Assembly (NCBI GenBank): GCA_964588305.1
Contig: CAZPOP010000002.1
Location: 131,898-195,897 of the forward strand
Source of the DNA: SM1-73 sp964588305
Lineage (GTDB): Bacteria; Zixibacteria; MSB-5A5; SM1-73
Direction of reading: 5' to 3'
DNA: 64,000 bases
The position numbers and the translations under genes are program-made. A model generated the notes under the pieces. That model ran no database searches. It worked only from the letters and a program-made list of their open reading frames with translations, and had not been told where the DNA came from. Shown in pieces: positions 8,901 to 18,617 of this stretch. Each line of letters begins with the position of its first letter. The first letter of the stretch is position 1.

Positions 8901-11126
8901 TCAACAGTCGGGCGGTGGTCCCTCTATAAAAACATAATTGATCAGATACATCACATCGGCTATATCGACCGCCCCATCACAATTGGCATCCCCAGCCTCC
9001 AAAGGATCAGGTGGGGATCCCTCTATGAAGAGATAGTTGATCAGATGCATAACGTCTGCCACGTCTATCACCCCATCCCCGGTCGCGTCGCCGACGATAA
9101 AGTGAATTGCGGTAAACTGGAACGGACGTTCCTGCCAGACGCTTTCGTGCCCGGCTTCATCTTTCGCTTTTGTCCTCCAGTAATAGACTGTGGAATCGGT
9201 CAATGTCTCCGGCAGGGCAAAACTGGTGTCATAAATGTCGGTGTACTCATAAAACTCAGGACCGGCGGGAAACAAACTGTCGTCTGCCACCTGAAGAGTG
9301 TAGAAGACCGGGGAACCCTTGCTCTCTTCCGTCCACCTGAAATCTGGACTAAAAGCGGTTACAATCGAACTGTCGGCTGGTGATAACAGCGTTGGAACGT
9401 CCGGTGCGGTAACGTCCGCAGTAAAACTCCAGACCTCCGAATAATCACTCAGCGTGTCGTCCGGAATCCTGTGCGCCTTGACCCGCCAGAAGTACGTCAC
9501 CTCATCCACAGGTGTGCCTGCCGTGAAGATGTTTGTGTCTATATCAGTGTATTCGAAGTCGATGGTGGCAAAGGTGCTGTCTGTGGAGATCTCTAAATTA
9601 TAGGTGACCTCGTCGAAATGGCCACAGGCAGCCCATTTGAAGGTAGGGTAAAGCGTCAATTGGTAAGTTTCATCCTGGGGGAGAAACAGTCGGGGCGGCA
9701 GCAAGGGAATTCCGAAATTGGAATAGTAGACGTTCTGATTGCCGTCCCGGGTATCGGTCCAGGTGCAGTGAACCTGATCATAGTAAGCAGCGACCCCGAT
9801 GTAGTTACACAGAATCATGCCCTCGGAGTTCTCCGATTCCAGGGTTGAGACAAAGGTGTGATTTGTTCTCTTGGGGAGATCCGCTGTGCTGCTTCCGGTT
9901 AACCCATACTCCGGATCAGAAGAAACGTCGGAGACCCTGAAGTTGGAGGTAAAGGTCTCTCCGCCATCAAAGGAGAAAGCGATATAGCTGTCGAATTTCT
10001 CATAAAGGGGAGGGTCGTTTCGCTGGTCATAGAAAAAAATGATAATCACCCCTTCTTCATTAACTACCAGCCAGGGATGAAATTGATATACCGGTGGACC
10101 TTCCGGATCATCGTTGACTCTTGTAGGACTGCTCCAGCTACCACCCCCGTCAGTTGATTTGAGGAAGATTATATCCGAGGGGGAATTATGCTCCACATCC
10201 ACTCCGGCGGGAACTGCCAGGTAAATATTCCCCCTGTAGGGTCCATTGGTGATATCAGCATCCAGACACGGCGCATTGTAAATTCTGATTCCGCCCGGAG
10301 CTTCTTCCACATAGTTGGTCATAAAGATTACTTCGGGGTCTGTGAAGTTTTGACCCCCATCGGTGGATTTGACCATTTTCTGGCAAGAGTAATATTCCTC
10401 TTCAATTAGCAGCCAGCCGTTCCAGGCAACATAGACATTGCCGTCGGCATCTACAACTGGGAAGGCGTAATGCCCTGCTCCCCCGCCACTTGTGTCTGGA
10501 CTCGCAACTACCTGGGGATCCTCCCAGCTTGTCCCTCCTGTGGTCGAACGCGTAAACATCATGATTGTGGGATTGGGAAAACGAGTCCAGGCCACATACA
10601 TGTTGCCATCATAGATCCCGCCGGTTCTGTCAATGGCAAGAAACTCTTTGTCTTCTTCATATCCGGTTGAGTCATCCAAAACGAAAAAAGGCCCTGACCA
10701 ACTGGCTCCGTTGTCGGTGGTTTTCCATATATTGAAATCGAAGTAATCGTAACCCCAACGATTGAAGACCATGGTCATTGGATAGGCATTACCCAGACGG
10801 TCACCACGGATAATCGGATCGGAATGCCGACAATCAGGCGGCACTGTCAAGAGACTGTCAAGCCAGGTGTGTCCATCATCATAGGAGACGCCCAACCCCA
10901 CCCTTCTGTAGCCCAGGCGGAAGTCTCGCCACACGATCATCACCACATTGGAATCGTTCGGGGATACCCAGATCTGCGACATGTTGTGTATCTCGGTTGT
11001 CCCGTCCGAGTTGATCATCATATCACCGACGTCAGCCCGCGCCGGGCTGAAGAGACACACTGCAAAGAGAAAGGCAAAAAATGCGGGCAGGGAATACCCG
11101 TTCCGAGAAAATCCAGAGAAAGACAT
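8901..11126 (-). CDS. Secreted BNR/sialidase-fold protein with fibronectin-like modules and dockerin-type tail
   Basis: This 741-residue exported protein starts after an excellent AAGGAGGAAGTT ribosome site. Residues 1-31 form a signal peptide. Residues 35-460 carry at least six Asp-box motifs of sialidase-type beta-propellers: SYDDGHTW, TTDNGASW, STTGGTSW, STDGGQNF, STDGGGSW and SFDGGETF. Residues 470-665 are two fibronectin-III-like modules, each beginning with a sentence like 'P..PxLLSPxDxS...PxFRW'. The last 62 residues are a double calcium-loop dockerin (GDATGDGVIDVADV and GDANCDGAVDIADV) ending in a terminal Cys. The arginine triad of true sialidases is not evident, so glycan hydrolysis is unproven. 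It is convergent with the VanZ-like gene. Confidence 0.85.
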   Translation of the reverse strand: MSFSGFSRNGYSLPAFFAFLFAVCLFSPARADVGDMMINSDGTTEIHNMSQIWVSPNDSNVVMIVWRDFRLGYRRVGLGVSYDDGHTWLDSLLTVPPDCRHSDPIIRGDRLGNAYPMTMVFNRWGYDYFDFNIWKTTDNGASWSGPFFVLDDSTGYEEDKEFLAIDRTGGIYDGNMYVAWTRFPNPTIMMFTRSTTGGTSWEDPQVVASPDTSGGGAGHYAFPVVDADGNVYVAWNGWLLIEEEYYSCQKMVKSTDGGQNFTDPEVIFMTNYVEEAPGGIRIYNAPCLDADITNGPYRGNIYLAVPAGVDVEHNSPSDIIFLKSTDGGGSWSSPTRVNDDPEGPPVYQFHPWLVVNEEGVIIIFFYDQRNDPPLYEKFDSYIAFSFDGGETFTSNFRVSDVSSDPEYGLTGSSTADLPKRTNHTFVSTLESENSEGMILCNYIGVAAYYDQVHCTWTDTRDGNQNVYYSNFGIPLLPPRLFLPQDETYQLTLYPTFKWAACGHFDEVTYNLEISTDSTFATIDFEYTDIDTNIFTAGTPVDEVTYFWRVKAHRIPDDTLSDYSEVWSFTADVTAPDVPTLLSPADSSIVTAFSPDFRWTEESKGSPVFYTLQVADDSLFPAGPEFYEYTDIYDTSFALPETLTDSTVYYWRTKAKDEAGHESVWQERPFQFTAIHFIVGDATGDGVIDVADVMHLINYLFIEGSPPDPLEAGDANCDGAVDIADVMYLINYVFIEGPPPDC

Positions 11127-11177
11127 AACTTCCTCCTTTCAAGCAAGAGCCCTATAACCTACTTGTGAACTAATGGA

Positions 11178-11205
11178 AATATAACTGATTTTCCCTTTTC
11201 CGCAA
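11178..11205 (-). promoter_or_regulatory. Possible promoter for the sialidase-fold gene
   Basis: On the minus strand TTGCGG (11205-11200) and TATATT (11183-11178) are separated by 16 bases, about 55 bases upstream of the start codon at 11126. The boxes are imperfect but the position and spacing are right. Confidence 0.4.
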
Positions 11206-11406
11206 GACCTTTTCTGAAGCGGAAACGCATCCGATTCCTTCCCAAGAGATATCAGATACATCCCCTATCTGATGTCGCATCCGACCTTGAAACAGGTTGA
11301 CCCATTCCTGATTTTGACTTATCTTAGTTGCGGATGGTCGTTTGCAGAGTCACTCTCGCTGATATCAGGGTGGGATAAGCAGGAGAGAGAAAGGGACCCT
11401 CTTTGT

Positions 11407-13029
11407 ATGAATTTCAGAATATTCGATAGCAGGAAGGTTCTCTTAATTCTGGTTTTGGCCTTAGTAATAAGGTTATACATCTCCTGGAGGCCACTTTCTT
11501 ACATAGACAATCTCTTTATCCCGGATGACACATACTTAGCTCTGAAGATTGCCAAGAACATCGCTTCCGGAGCAGGCATAACCTTTGATGGCATTCATCC
11601 CACCAACGGCTTCCAGCCCCTGTATGTTCTCTTGGTATCTCCAATCTATCTAATCTGCAAGGGGGACTTGATAACTCCGGTGCACATCTGTCTGAGCCTT
11701 CTGGCCATTTTCAATGTACTGACGGGTCTTCTCATCTATAAAATCCTGAAGTATTTGACCGATGCCCGCAAGGGCATCATTGCCTTGATATTGTGGTCTT
11801 TCTCCCCTCGGATAATATCCAACGGAATAAACGGGCTGGAGACCTCTCTGAGCCTTTTTTTGGTGGCGCTTTCGATCTTCTATTATTTAACCCGGATCCG
11901 GGAACGGCAGGATTTCGCCCACTCTCGTTTCTTTATTCTGGGAATCCTTCTGGGACTCTCCATCTTCGCCCGAATAGATTCGGTCTTTCTCTTGTTAGCA
12001 ATAACCATAGATTTCTGCCTTAAGTCCCGGCAGAAACTGAGAGAGGTTGGCATTAAATGGCTCATGGGAAAGCTGGCTGAAGTCTATGTTTTTGCTTTCT
12101 TAGTTCTTCTGCCCTGGTGGATCTTCCAGATTATACACTTCAAAACCCTGATACCGGTGAGCGGCGAGGCGGTGAGATTCCAGGCGCTGGCCTTCGCTGA
12201 TCATAACCTCACATTCAGTTTCCTCAAAGACAAGTTTATCTGGTCGCTGACTCAGTGGAACAACTCACCTTTCCCCTTCTATCACGTTTCTGTCTTTTCA
12301 TCCGTACCTGAACTGTTGATCCTAATCTGCGTATTAGCGGGCCTGTTCGTTCTTCTGGTCACAAAAAAGAGGATCTCAAAGATTATCTCTCCCCTCAATT
12401 TCCTGTGGATATTCTGTTTGGGGCTTCTGTTATTTTACAGCTTGTATGTCCCGGCTTTTTGGTTCTTCAAAAGATACTACTATCCGGTCATATTCGTCCT
12501 GATTTTGTATTGGGGCATTTTTCTGGATCTGATAATTAGTCTCAATATTCCCAGGTTCAAATTGCATAAGCCCTTGATCGCTGTGGCGTTGGTGATCCTC
12601 TGTGGCTGGCTTTTCTATCCCGGCTTGAGGGAATTTCTTTTTTCGAAACCCGAATCGCCCTCAAGATGCGACATAGACAGCTGTTCCGGGTATTACAAAG
12701 CGGCCCTGTGGGTGAAAGAACATGTGAAGAAGGGGGAGAGGATCGGAAGCTATCAAAGCGGCGCCCTGGGATATTTCCTGGAAGATAACACGGTTATCAA
12801 TCTGGATGGAGTGGTCAACGGGGACGCATTCAATGCTTTGAGAAACAATGATTCTTTTGGCTATGTCAAATCCGAGAATATCGCTTTCATAACGGATTGG
12901 AAACTGAACATAAGAAAGCTTCTGATCGCTCACAGTCGTAGAACGATAACCCCTCAAGATTTGGTACTGATTGGCGTCGGCCCGCCGCAGGAGGAAAAGG
13001 CATATCATCTCTTCAAAGTGCAGAAGTGA
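11407..13029 (+). CDS. GT-C type membrane glycosyltransferase (GT39/ArnT-like)
   Basis: This is a 540-residue polytopic membrane protein with about ten to eleven helices. The first periplasmic loop holds an acidic motif (NLFIPDDTYLALKIAKNIASG) followed by HPTNGFQPLY, typical of polyprenyl-phosphate-sugar dependent GT-C glycosyltransferases. A soluble C-terminal domain follows (ALWVKEHVKKGERIGSYQSGALGYF). I start at the ATG at 11407, where the hydrophobic N-terminus begins; an upstream frame to 11272 lacks protein-like composition. It is the only plus-strand gene within the secretome island and may glycosylate surface proteins or a cell-surface glycan, which is inference. Confidence 0.7.
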   Translation: MNFRIFDSRKVLLILVLALVIRLYISWRPLSYIDNLFIPDDTYLALKIAKNIASGAGITFDGIHPTNGFQPLYVLLVSPIYLICKGDLITPVHICLSLLAIFNVLTGLLIYKILKYLTDARKGIIALILWSFSPRIISNGINGLETSLSLFLVALSIFYYLTRIRERQDFAHSRFFILGILLGLSIFARIDSVFLLLAITIDFCLKSRQKLREVGIKWLMGKLAEVYVFAFLVLLPWWIFQIIHFKTLIPVSGEAVRFQALAFADHNLTFSFLKDKFIWSLTQWNNSPFPFYHVSVFSSVPELLILICVLAGLFVLLVTKKRISKIISPLNFLWIFCLGLLLFYSLYVPAFWFFKRYYYPVIFVLILYWGIFLDLIISLNIPRFKLHKPLIAVALVILCGWLFYPGLREFLFSKPESPSRCDIDSCSGYYKAALWVKEHVKKGERIGSYQSGALGYFLEDNTVINLDGVVNGDAFNALRNNDSFGYVKSENIAFITDWKLNIRKLLIAHSRRTITPQDLVLIGVGPPQEEKAYHLFKVQK

Positions 13030-13321
13030 TTCCTGTATCTTCGCACAGGATGGTGAGGTTCCGCTTGCAGGCAGAACTTGATTCTAGGAATGGATTCCTT
13101 TTGGATTGACTGATTCCCGCCGGGTAATAAGCTTGGCCGGCCAGATGAAGTCACAATCCAGGCTCGTATTTGGATTGAGAATCTATCCTGACTTCGTCCT
13201 GTCCTCGGCTGGGAGATCGCTCAAACTCAAGAAGAGATTCGGTGTCGAGGGACGGGCCTCACCTGTGCCGATGCCCGATGCTTGGGGACGATAACAACGC
13301 AGCCAGAGCAAAATGGTTTTC

Positions 13322-14842
13322 TCAACCACCAGGTGGAGATCCTGCTATGAACAGACAGTTGATGAAACACACGACATCGGCAATATCGACGATACCATCG
13401 CAATTGATGTCCCCCCCATGGTAAGGGCAAGGTGGAGTATCGTATGCGAACAGATAGTTAATGAGGAAGATCATGTCTCCCATGCCTATCGCGGAATCAC
13501 TGTCTGCATCGCCTAGAATGTAAGGATATTCGCCTGTCCCCAGATCGATCCTGCATCCGCCGGAATCCGGAGAAACAAAGTAACTTGGGTCACCCGCATC
13601 AACACATGGCGAGTTGCAGGAAAGCTTGAAATTGACGGTATCGGCGAATAAGGGATCCTGAATGATGTTGTAGAAAGTGTCGCTGGGCGTGCAATTGAAA
13701 TTATCTCCCCAGGAGGTATCCCCCACCCCGGCCGGGCAGCCAAAGAAATTGCCTGAGGCGTTGTCCCAAAGATCGTTGTAGGAAATGTAAGGGCTGGAAT
13801 TGCCTTCGCACCTGATTCCCTCTCCGGAGGGACTGAAGCCGATTATGTTATTTGTGATGGAGGGGTGGTATACTGAGCCCCCACAAAGAATTCCCCCGCC
13901 GCCCTGACTGGATGAGTTGCCGACCACGGTGTTGTTTGATATAAGAGCGGAGCAGTTGTGGATATACATCCCGCCGCCATTTTCAGCACTGTTTTGGTAG
14001 AAAAGATTGTAGCCCAGGGCCGAAGAGTCCAAAGCGGCGCAGTAAAGCCCCCCTCCTTTGGTCAGGCAGCTATTTTGAACAATCCTGTTTCCCATCAAGG
14101 TCACAGAGCCGGAGTGACCGCAAATGCCACCTCCGTTCCCATCCGTAGTGTTTGTTTCCACATGATTGCCAATTATGACGGGGGAACATATTTTGAAAAA
14201 GATCGCTCCTCCTTTGTTATCAGCACGGTTATCAAAGAATTCATTGTCGGTTACAAGCGGCGAGGATCCTTCGCAGATGATGGCTCCGCCGACGGCTGCA
14301 TAATTTTCAAGGAAGCGATTTTTTGTTATCAAGGGAGGAAAATCTGTGTATGAGCAACAGATTCCACCGCCATAAAAGGCAGTATTATTCGATATCCTGT
14401 TATGGCTTATCTGTGGAGAGCTGGAAAAGCAAACGATCCCGCCGCCGGAGCTCCACTCGGTGCTCATCAACCCACGTCCATTCCGAAGGGTAAATCCCGT
14501 AATCTTTGATGCCGAATCCTCTCCGGACACGAAGCAGACCACGCTTCCGGTATCACTGGTCCCGATGACCTCCGTATCCGCATCTATGATGGTAGAATCG
14601 ATGGTGTTGGTGTCCTGATCAAGAATGAAGCTGCTGGCAACCAAAATTCCCTTACCCAGAAAGTTTATCCGTTCATAATAAAGCCCTTTGGAAACCAAAA
14701 CCGTATCCCCATCCGAAGCTCCATCGATTCCGGCTTGAATGGTTGAGGAGTCATCAGGGACACAGATGATGGTGGCATGGCAGCTTTGAAAATGAAGACC
14801 ACAAGAGATAGCCAAAAAGAGTATGATAGAAAAGCTTCGCAT
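13322..14842 (-). CDS. Secreted right-handed beta-helix protein with dockerin-type tail
   Basis: This is 506 residues from the start chosen at 14842 (MRSFSIILFLAISC), where a signal peptide begins; an in-frame extension to 14995 is not protein-like. After the opening CVPDDSSTIQAGIDGASDGDTVLVSKGLY, the classic entry into a pectate-lyase-type parallel beta-helix, come about ten coils with GGGI(C) turns and N-asn ladders (ISNNTAFYGGGICC, FFDNRADNKGGAIF). The C-terminal 60 residues form a dockerin-like pair (GDADSDSAIGMGDM, GDINCDGIVDIADV), ending PPGG rather than PGC. Catalytic residues are not identifiable. It is related in fold to the protein at 296-4558 but carries the other tail type. Confidence 0.8.
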   Translation of the reverse strand: MRSFSIILFLAISCGLHFQSCHATIICVPDDSSTIQAGIDGASDGDTVLVSKGLYYERINFLGKGILVASSFILDQDTNTIDSTIIDADTEVIGTSDTGSVVCFVSGEDSASKITGFTLRNGRGLMSTEWSSGGGIVCFSSSPQISHNRISNNTAFYGGGICCSYTDFPPLITKNRFLENYAAVGGAIICEGSSPLVTDNEFFDNRADNKGGAIFFKICSPVIIGNHVETNTTDGNGGGICGHSGSVTLMGNRIVQNSCLTKGGGLYCAALDSSALGYNLFYQNSAENGGGMYIHNCSALISNNTVVGNSSSQGGGGILCGGSVYHPSITNNIIGFSPSGEGIRCEGNSSPYISYNDLWDNASGNFFGCPAGVGDTSWGDNFNCTPSDTFYNIIQDPLFADTVNFKLSCNSPCVDAGDPSYFVSPDSGGCRIDLGTGEYPYILGDADSDSAIGMGDMIFLINYLFAYDTPPCPYHGGDINCDGIVDIADVVCFINCLFIAGSPPGG

Positions 14843-15050
14843 GGGGACGTCTGGTTTGCGAATGCCCGAGACGCAAATGGCCTCGGCCTTTCCTTGAGGA
14901 CCAGCCCTTTTATTTGATCCTACCCCGTACTCAGCTGGAGGCAGGATGAGGTGCAGGACCAAAGAGCAGGATACCCGTTTTGGCCGACAGGCCACCAGAT
15001 CATAGGCGCCTGGTGATTATTTTTTTCAAATAATTAAGTCTCTTAATACT

Positions 15051-15078
15051 ATTATACTAAATTTTCTTGGATTGTCAA
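15051..15078 (-). promoter_or_regulatory. Consensus promoter for the beta-helix dockerin gene
   Basis: On the minus strand TTGACA (15078-15073) and TATAAT (15056-15051) are both perfect, with a 16-base spacer in an AT-rich stretch. The start codon at 14842 lies about 210 bases downstream, implying a leader of about 200 nt in which I recognise no known riboswitch. Confidence 0.65.
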
Positions 15079-15211
15079 GACTGCTTTTATTAGTGTATAT
15101 CGGCAAAATCGTTGTCAGGCATTCCCCACCAAGGACTATAAACCCCTTGTTGGAAAAAGGGGTCAGTCCACCACCCCAAACAGGCAGATGCTTCGCTCCG
15201 CCCTTCGGTCT

Positions 15212-15262
15212 GTCTTCGACTCCGAGGTCGCTCAGACTCGAGGAGAGCTCAGGGTCGAAGAC
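15212..15262. repeat. Short inverted-repeat element of the CTTCGAC...GCTCAG type
   Basis: GTCTTCGAC (15212-15220) and GTCGAAGAC (15254-15262) are 9-base inverted ends around a core containing TCGCTCAG. It shares the TTCGACT..GCTCAG words with the element inside the gene at 48788-50989. It sits in the 14843-15389 intergenic stretch, which otherwise holds only the promoter and terminator listed. Confidence 0.5.
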
Positions 15263-15325
15263 TCAGCATGATAAGGGGCGTTCCGCTGTTTTTTTGATGC
15301 CTTTAGGGGAAGTCATTCGAAAGAA

Positions 15326-15354
15326 AAGCCCCAGCTTCGTGGCAGCTGGGGCTT
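15326..15354 (-). terminator. Terminator after the C25 peptidase gene
   Basis: AAGCCCCAGCT (15326-15336) pairs perfectly with AGCTGGGGCTT (15344-15354) around a 7-base loop. On the minus strand the stem runs into TTTTCTTTC. It lies 36 bases beyond the stop of the 15390-17591 gene. Confidence 0.8.
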
Positions 15355-15389
15355 CAATATATCCAGTAGGACGGTTTTGCAGGCTGGGA

Positions 15390-17591
15390 CTAACAGCCTG
15401 GGGGCGATCCCCCCGCAAAAAGGTAGTTGATAATATAGATGACGTCGGCAATATCAACCTCCTCATCGCAGTTGGCATCTCCGGCCTCAAAGGGACTGGG
15501 CGGAGTTCCTTCCATGAAGAGATAATTGATCAGATGCACAACGTCAGCTACGTCCACCAACCCGTCAGCATTGGCATCCCCCGGGAGATAGGAGACCTCC
15601 ACCTGCCGCTGATGAGGAATGTAGTTGTGTTTAGTCACGGTCACATACATGCTTCCTTGCGTAGCTGGGGACGGATTCAAGGTTAAGTCTCCACCAGCAT
15701 CGGTGTATCCCGTCACATAGACATCATTTGCCTTCCACAAACAGACGTAGGCTGACTCTACGGAAGCGTGGGTGGTTGAATCCTCAACGTGTACCGGAAA
15801 TGAGGAGCCTCCTCCCGGAATTACAGAAGGGCAGGTCACGGCGAAGCTATCCGGCTCGTCCGTCCATACGGGCATGCCCGGCTCACCTAAGAGGTTGAAG
15901 GTCCATTCGCAGTGTTTCTCGATTGCTTGTCCATTAGGGGAATAATGTTTGCTGTCCACAAGAATTTGGCCCAGGTCGAGCTTGTCTCGATCGAAGAGCG
16001 CTTTCCACCACTCCCAATCCAACTTACCTGATAAGCTGTATGGATTGCCAACGTATCCCCAACCACTACGGGTGTTGCCGGTGAAGGCCACGCCCGCTTG
16101 ATTAGGGTTGTAAATGACGAAATGTTCGGAAATGCAGTCGCTGGCGTCCATTCGGTTGGGATCGCAGCCTAAGGATACCACCACGGACAACTGATCGTTA
16201 TTCGTCAGAGCATCCACGTCGGAGGAGGATATGCCCCAACCGTGGTTGCGATCCCCTGTGCCCATGTAATCGATCCAGGAATGGTCTGCGTGATTCACCA
16301 GGTTTTGTCCGGCATTCAACGCGTTGATGGTAGCTGTTCGGTGGTTGGTACTGTGACTGTCGTATACTTTGGTCACATTGAAGTTAGAAGGAATGGAATT
16401 ATCAATAGCTTCCTTCAGATATTCGGCATGGGTCTCAGGGCTGAGGTCCATTCCTATGAGCAGAGCATCCAGAGGATAGTCCGTGCGGGGAGGATCCTTT
16501 TCGTATCTGAAGACCTTGTCGACGAATCTATCGGCTTCCGTCGAACTCTGTATGGTAACCCGGCCCACAAAAACCTCATGGGTCCAGTCGTTGTCGTAGT
16601 CGGAATAGCATTGATCACTGGGGGTGCTTTCTTCGTAGTAGGTCTTATATTCAAAAGGAACTGTCCCGTTTTCACCCCCCAGAAGAAAATAGGTCGTTCC
16701 CCAAGTCGAATGGGCGTCGCTCACAAAGCTGCGAATTTTGTCTTTGCTGGTGCTTCCGCTGTAGTTTGCGTAAATCCAGCTGGTGCTAACTGTTGTATCT
16801 TTCAGTCCCCTTTGGTTGTGCCACTCTACCAGCGGCTCGAAGTAGGATTCGTAGGCGATCGAGGTTATGATCACGTGGTCAAAGGGACCGCCTTCAACCA
16901 TGGTTGAGGTGTTCATGATAACGGCCGCGTTCAACTGAACATCCTGCGGGTTTACCACCATATCTTCAACCATCCGCTGATACGTCCTTCTTCCTCTCTC
17001 CGAGATATTCGGCGAGAGGTGATCACCATATTCATATCCGCCGACCCCTTCGATAACGAAAGTGATAGACGTGGTGAGATTGAGCTTCTTCTCGGAAGGG
17101 ACATACTGCAGAGGATAGAGCAAGACGACAGCTATACCCTGCCCGGCCAAATCAGTCTGATGGGAAAAGTGCAGGAGTTCTGAAGGATACGGCTCAGTGG
17201 ACGCATAAACCTGGTCGTCAGGTTCGACAAAATCTGCATCGCTCGGCGAAACCCCGATTTTTATCGGTGGTTGAGCAGGAAAGATATTGTACTCACCGGG
17301 AATCTCCTCCTGCGTGGTGCTCACGATCTGCACGGTCTTCACCATCATGCCGTAGGGCAAGGCGACCTTCAGCTCCCTGGATGGCAGCATCGGTTTTCCC
17401 AGATCACTCAGGCATCCTCCGCCTTCCAGCATGACCAAGTCATATCCCATCAGCTTATCAAATGAGAGATCGTCTGTGGAGAAGTCAGCCGTATAGCTGA
17501 CTTCGTATCCCTCATCTGATAGAATCGGGCTGGCGAGAAGCATAATGGATCCCGCGATCAGCAATGAAATCATTAGCTTTGAGTTGCTCAT
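15390..17591 (-). CDS. Gingipain-like C25 cysteine peptidase with dockerin-type tail
   Basis: This is 733 residues from the ATG at 17591, which has AAGGAGAGGAGA directly upstream; 21 earlier in-frame residues are rejected. A signal peptide is followed by a C25-type propeptide (residues ~25-200, with MLPSRELKVALP and IFPAQPPI) and the catalytic domain (FDHVIITSIAYESYFEPLVEWHNQRG onward). Candidate dyad residues are His437 (VNHADHS) and Cys476 (SLGCDPN), 39 residues apart. A small carboxypeptidase-regulatory/Ig-like domain precedes the C-terminal dockerin pair (GDANADGLVDVADV, GDANCDEEVDIADV), which ends PPGC. Arg or Lys specificity cannot be read. It is an extracellular protease, probably cell-surface bound, with its own terminator. 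Confidence 0.85.
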   Translation of the reverse strand: MSNSKLMISLLIAGSIMLLASPILSDEGYEVSYTADFSTDDLSFDKLMGYDLVMLEGGGCLSDLGKPMLPSRELKVALPYGMMVKTVQIVSTTQEEIPGEYNIFPAQPPIKIGVSPSDADFVEPDDQVYASTEPYPSELLHFSHQTDLAGQGIAVVLLYPLQYVPSEKKLNLTTSITFVIEGVGGYEYGDHLSPNISERGRRTYQRMVEDMVVNPQDVQLNAAVIMNTSTMVEGGPFDHVIITSIAYESYFEPLVEWHNQRGLKDTTVSTSWIYANYSGSTSKDKIRSFVSDAHSTWGTTYFLLGGENGTVPFEYKTYYEESTPSDQCYSDYDNDWTHEVFVGRVTIQSSTEADRFVDKVFRYEKDPPRTDYPLDALLIGMDLSPETHAEYLKEAIDNSIPSNFNVTKVYDSHSTNHRTATINALNAGQNLVNHADHSWIDYMGTGDRNHGWGISSSDVDALTNNDQLSVVVSLGCDPNRMDASDCISEHFVIYNPNQAGVAFTGNTRSGWGYVGNPYSLSGKLDWEWWKALFDRDKLDLGQILVDSKHYSPNGQAIEKHCEWTFNLLGEPGMPVWTDEPDSFAVTCPSVIPGGGSSFPVHVEDSTTHASVESAYVCLWKANDVYVTGYTDAGGDLTLNPSPATQGSMYVTVTKHNYIPHQRQVEVSYLPGDANADGLVDVADVVHLINYLFMEGTPPSPFEAGDANCDEEVDIADVIYIINYLFAGGSPPGC

Positions 17592-18054
17592 TCTCCTCTC
17601 CTTGTAGTTTTGGATTATTGATTTACAGGAAAAGCGCTTTAATGAAGTTTTCATCCATTCTTAGCTCAACTGCGGCTGCGAAGGGAAATCATTCGCCTCG
17701 GCAGGCAGTATTAACATGCTGAAGCTCAGAGACTTCTCTCTTGCAGCCTAAAGCCCCTCAGCCGCATAACACACCCTATATTCAATTTACGTAAAACCCT
17801 TGATTTGTCAATGGGTTTTTTTGCATTCCTGCAAACAAAAAAGGCCATTCCCGAAGTCTTGGGGCAAGAATCAAGCCCCAATCCCGGTAAAAAGGGACCG
17901 GGGCTTCTCGTTTTAGAGGTTTGTTTTTCGCGCCCGGCTTGATTCTGAGGAGGTGGCACGATCCACTTCCGCCACTCCATAAACCGTTCTTACCTCACAG
18001 CCCGTCCCCCTTTCCATGAAATGGAGAGGGGGAAAAAGGGGGAGAGGTTTTCTA
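17592..18054. other. Intergenic region with hairpins
   Basis: No gene is visible. TTGGGGC/GCCCCAA (17859-17865 with 17875-17881) and CCCCCTTTCCAT/ATGGAGAGGGGG (about 18009-18034) form hairpins without a T-run on either useful side, so I do not call them terminators. The promoter for the downstream C25 gene should lie here: a TTGACA exists on the minus strand near 17812 but no good -10 follows at normal spacing. Confidence 0.4.
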
Positions 18055-18597
18055 TCAACACCCTGGCGGCGACGTGCCAAGAAACAGGTAGTTGATCAGG
18101 AAGAGGACGTCTGCAACGTCCACTATCCCATCGCAGGTGGCATCGCCGGCTTCCATGGGGCAGGGTGCAGATGTGGCCAGGAACAGATAGTTTATAAGAT
18201 ACAGAACGTCCGCCACGTCAATCAACCCATCTCCGGTGGCATCTCCGCGCATGACATGAGAGGAATGAACATAACCCGCCTTGATCTGGTAATTGTCGCT
18301 TTCGGAAATCCCGCCGGCTGAAGGCTGTCCTCCGGAGTTGACCGGAATTCTGTAATTATCCGATTCCGATGCTCCGCCAAAGCCGTCCAGAACGTCCGTT
18401 ACCAGTTGGTATCCTTGCCTGGAGCCGGTGAGCGCCGACGTCTGCGGAATGGTTTGCGGAACTGGTTGGATCTCAGTGATCGCCTTTGGCTTGATTTTCA
18501 CCGGCCGGACTTGCTTATCTGATCCCGCCTGCACAACCACGACCGCAAATAGCGCCGCAGCCACGAGGAATATCGTCAGTAATCTGATTTTTCTCAT
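18055..18597 (-). CDS. Small secreted dockerin protein with SxSDNY repeats
   Basis: This 180-residue exported protein has a signal peptide (1-24). A central segment carries two copies of an SESDNY-x motif around GGQPSAGG (GGASESDNYRIPVNSGGQPSAGGISESDNY, residues ~75-105), a pattern common in large secreted proteins of these phyla. It ends in a double calcium-loop dockerin (GDATGDGLIDVADV, GDATCDGIVDVADV) terminating PPGC. AAGGAGAAGG precedes the ATG. It begins 20 bases after the stop of the 45-residue-repeat protein, so the two are probably one transcript. It has no enzymatic domain; a structural or linker role is inference. Confidence 0.75.
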   Translation of the reverse strand: MRKIRLLTIFLVAAALFAVVVVQAGSDKQVRPVKIKPKAITEIQPVPQTIPQTSALTGSRQGYQLVTDVLDGFGGASESDNYRIPVNSGGQPSAGGISESDNYQIKAGYVHSSHVMRGDATGDGLIDVADVLYLINYLFLATSAPCPMEAGDATCDGIVDVADVLFLINYLFLGTSPPGC

Positions 18598-18617
18598 TCT
18601 TGCCTTCTCCTTCTAAC

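Noticed and set aside
11272..11406. N-terminal extension of the GT-C glycosyltransferase
   Set aside because: These 45 residues precede the first hydrophobic helix, have no supporting ribosome site and read like intergenic DNA.
15072..15686. 204-residue plus-strand frame
   Set aside because: It runs through a terminator, a repeat element and the antisense of a dockerin tail. Antisense dockerin DNA generates similar spurious frames at several sites.
18006..18034. Terminator after the small dockerin gene
   Set aside because: The hairpin is good but the downstream side on the minus strand lacks a T-run; I only note it as a hairpin.
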